NCBI GenBank assembly: GCA_002694345.1 | Contig: NZLV01000158.1 | Span: forward strand, 1-7,451 | Length of the DNA stretch: 7,451 nucleotides | Direction of reading: 5' to 3' | Source of the DNA: Maricaulis sp. | GTDB lineage: Bacteria > Pseudomonadota > Alphaproteobacteria > Caulobacterales > Maricaulaceae | Part shown: positions 5,878 to 7,451 of the stretch, piece after piece | Position numbering within the stretch: position 1 is the first letter of the stretch | Layout of the letters: every line of letters starts with the position of its first letter | Made by a program: the position numbers and the translations under genes | Notes under the pieces: generated by a model | The model's input: the letters and a program-made list of their open reading frames with translations, nothing else | Told to the model about the DNA's origin: nothing | Databases searched by the model: none

Positions 5878-6351
5878 ATGAAACTCCCCCTGCGTGGCGG
5901 CTGCCAGTGTGGTGCGATCCGCTATGAGATCTCCAAACAGCCGCTGACCCTGTATTGCTGCCATTGCACGACCTGCCAGCAGCAATCCTCTTCGGCCTTC
6001 GGTCTGTCCATGCTGGTGGAGCGGGACGGGTTCCGCTTCACCCAGGGCGCGCCGTCGGCTTTCTCCATTCCCACCGACAGCAAGTCCAACAAGCTGGGCC
6101 TGTTCTGTGACAAGTGCGGTACGCGCATCGCCAATGACACGGAAGGGCGTCCGGCCCTGTCTTTGAAGGCGGGTTCGCTGGATGATCGCGCCCGTCTGCG
6201 TCCGGTTGGGCATATCTGGGTGAAATCGGCCCAGGACTGGATGGCCTTCGAGGATGACACGCTGATTTATGAAGGTCCGCCCGACGACAGTTATTACGCG
6301 CTCATGGAGCGCTGGACTGCCCAGGAATTGACCGACAAACCGACCTCGTAA
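5878..6351 (+). CDS. GFA (CENP-V/glutathione-dependent formaldehyde-activating) family zinc protein
   Basis: This 157-residue protein has the GFA-domain cysteine pattern. The structural zinc pair CQC (Cys9, Cys11) sits in GGCQCGAIRYEI. The second-zinc motif CHCTTC (Cys28, Cys30, Cys33) and FCDKCGTRI (Cys77, Cys80) follow. All seven zinc-binding cysteines of the family are present. Family members were named after Gfa of Paracoccus, proposed to speed glutathione-formaldehyde adduct formation, but most homologues have no proven substrate, so the activity here is open. Length is close to the usual 120-190 residues. GGAGA at 5866-5870 stands 7 bases before ATG 5878, supporting this start. It lies between glyQ and glyS and ends 11 bases before glyS, so it is probably co-transcribed with them. 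The functional tie to tRNA charging is unclear and the gene may simply be an insertion. Confidence 0.9.
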   Translation: MKLPLRGGCQCGAIRYEISKQPLTLYCCHCTTCQQQSSSAFGLSMLVERDGFRFTQGAPSAFSIPTDSKSNKLGLFCDKCGTRIANDTEGRPALSLKAGSLDDRARLRPVGHIWVKSAQDWMAFEDDTLIYEGPPDDSYYALMERWTAQELTDKPTS

Positions 6352-6362
6352 CGGGACACAAA

Positions 6363-7451
6363 ATGTCTGAACTGCTTTTTGAAATCTTCTGCGAGGAAAT
6401 CCCGGCCCGGATGCAGCCGCGCGCCGAGGCCGACCTGGAAAAACTCCTGGGTGACAAGCTCAAGGCCGCCGGCATTGCCTGGACCTCGCTGACCACCTTC
6501 GCCGGTCCGCGCCGCTTGGGTCTCGTGATCGAGGGCCTGCCGGTCAAGACCGAGGATGTCCGCGAAGAACGCAAGGGCCCGCGCGTCGGCGCGCCGGACC
6601 AGGCCGTCCAGGGCTTCCTGCGTGGCGCCGGTGTCGCCTCGCTGGACCAGTGCGAAAAGCGCGAGGACAAGAAGGGCGAGTTCTGGGTCGCCATCATCGA
6701 AAAGCCGGGCCGCACCACGGCCGATGTGATCGCCGAGGCGATCCCGGAGGTGATGAAAGCCTTCCCCTGGCCCAAATCCATGAAGTTTGGCGAGGATGAC
6801 AAGGCCCAGCGTTGGGTGCGTCCGATCCAGCGCCTGCTCTGCCTGTTCGACGGTGAGATCGTGGATTTCGAGGTGTTCGGCATCAAGTCCGGCAATATCA
6901 CCGAAGGCCATCGCCGCATGGGCCGTGGTCCCTTCACGATCACCGATTATGCCCAATACACCAAAGTCCTGCGCGAAGAGGGCCATGTCATCCAGTCGCG
7001 CGCGGAACGCGAAGCGCTGATCCTGGACGGGGCCCGCAAGGTCTGCACGGATGCCGGTCTGGAACTGGTCGAGGATGCCGGTCTGCTGACCGAGGTTGCC
7101 GGTCTGGTGGAATGGCCGGTCCCGCTTCTGGGCGAGATGGATCCGGACTTCCTGGACCTGCCGCCTGAAGTCATCACCCTGACCATGAAGACGCACCAGA
7201 AGTATTTCGCGGTGAAGAAGCCGGGTGAGCCGGGCGTCACCTCGAAATTCGTCTGTGTGGCCAACCAGGTCGCGCCGGATGGCGGCGTGGCGATTGCCGC
7301 CGGCAATGCCCGCGTCCTCTCCGCGCGCCTCTCCGATGCCCGCCACTTCTGGGATAATGACCGCAAGACACCGCTCTCGGACATGGCGGCCCAGCTGTCC
7401 AAGGTCACCTTCCACGAGAAACTCGGCACGGTGGCCGACAAGGTTGCGCGC
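6363..7451 (+). CDS. glyS: Glycine--tRNA ligase beta subunit (5' part, runs off the window)
   Basis: The frame from ATG 6363 is open for 363 codons to the end of the window; family members are about 690 residues, so roughly half is visible. GlyS partners GlyQ in the heterotetrameric synthetase and is thought to bind tRNA-Gly. Typical signatures are LLFEIFCEEIPARM (residues 4-17), FAGPRRLGL, RKGPRVGAP, KSMKFGEDDKAQRWVRPIQ, GHRRMG, LLTEVAGLVEWPVPLLGEM, TMKTHQKYF and SARLSDARHFWDNDRK, ending with FHEKLGTVADKVAR. These align in order with my memory of E. coli GlyS. The start is in the expected place (MSELLFEI). Only a weak CGGGACA (6352-6358) precedes it, 4 bases away. It starts 11 bases after the GFA-family gene, so the two share a transcript. 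Confidence 0.97.
   Translation, partial: MSELLFEIFCEEIPARMQPRAEADLEKLLGDKLKAAGIAWTSLTTFAGPRRLGLVIEGLPVKTEDVREERKGPRVGAPDQAVQGFLRGAGVASLDQCEKREDKKGEFWVAIIEKPGRTTADVIAEAIPEVMKAFPWPKSMKFGEDDKAQRWVRPIQRLLCLFDGEIVDFEVFGIKSGNITEGHRRMGRGPFTITDYAQYTKVLREEGHVIQSRAEREALILDGARKVCTDAGLELVEDAGLLTEVAGLVEWPVPLLGEMDPDFLDLPPEVITLTMKTHQKYFAVKKPGEPGVTSKFVCVANQVAPDGGVAIAAGNARVLSARLSDARHFWDNDRKTPLSDMAAQLSKVTFHEKLGTVADKVAR

Noticed and set aside
5560..6213. A 217-codon minus-strand open frame spanning the glyQ end, the repeats and the GFA gene
   Set aside because: It crosses unrelated units including both repeat copies and is antisense to two supported genes; the translation is Arg-rich and motif-free.
6294..7415. 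A 373-codon open frame on the minus strand opposite glyS
   Set aside because: It is antisense to a glyS frame with family signatures throughout, and has no recognisable domain or ribosome binding site; a coding shadow.

Overview
The window looks like chromosomal DNA of a GC-rich alphaproteobacterium. Third codon positions are strongly G/C-rich, genes are tightly packed on the plus strand, the branched-chain dehydrogenase genes are arranged as separate E1 alpha and E1 beta genes, and glycyl-tRNA synthetase is the two-subunit bacterial type. Protein character and the intergenic repeat style suggest the Maricaulales/Hyphomonadaceae/Caulobacterales area, but this is an impression and not a proven assignment. 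All genes that can be supported lie on the plus strand. Long minus-strand reading frames opposite them are best explained as shadows of GC-rich coding.

Positions 1-4389 hold the branched-chain 2-oxoacid dehydrogenase (BCKDH) operon: the 3' end of E1 alpha, then E1 beta, the lipoyl-bearing E2 core, a 73-residue two-helix membrane protein of unknown function, and a dedicated E3 dihydrolipoyl dehydrogenase of the LPD-Val type. Together these enzymes turn the transaminated keto acids of valine, leucine and isoleucine into acyl-CoAs, CO2 and NADH. E1 alpha, E1 beta and E2 are packed with 3-base gaps. E3 follows a terminator-like hairpin and has its own strong ribosome binding site.

Positions 4390-4566 are intergenic and contain two copies of a roughly 50-bp double-hairpin repeat in inverted (divergent) orientation, forming a 120-bp imperfect palindrome. 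A 55-codon ORF for a single-helix membrane protein follows at 4567-4734.

Positions 4806-7451 hold glycyl-tRNA synthetase: glyQ (alpha, complete) and glyS (beta, first 363 codons, running off the window). They are separated by a second inverted pair of the same repeat family (convergent, 5713-5855) and by a GFA/CENP-V-family zinc protein gene. No tRNA, rRNA, CRISPR array, transposase or integrase is visible. The metabolic genes are ordinary. The most interesting signals are the repeat pairs on either side of glyQ, whose copies differ mainly by compensatory base-pair changes, and the small uncharacterised membrane proteins.
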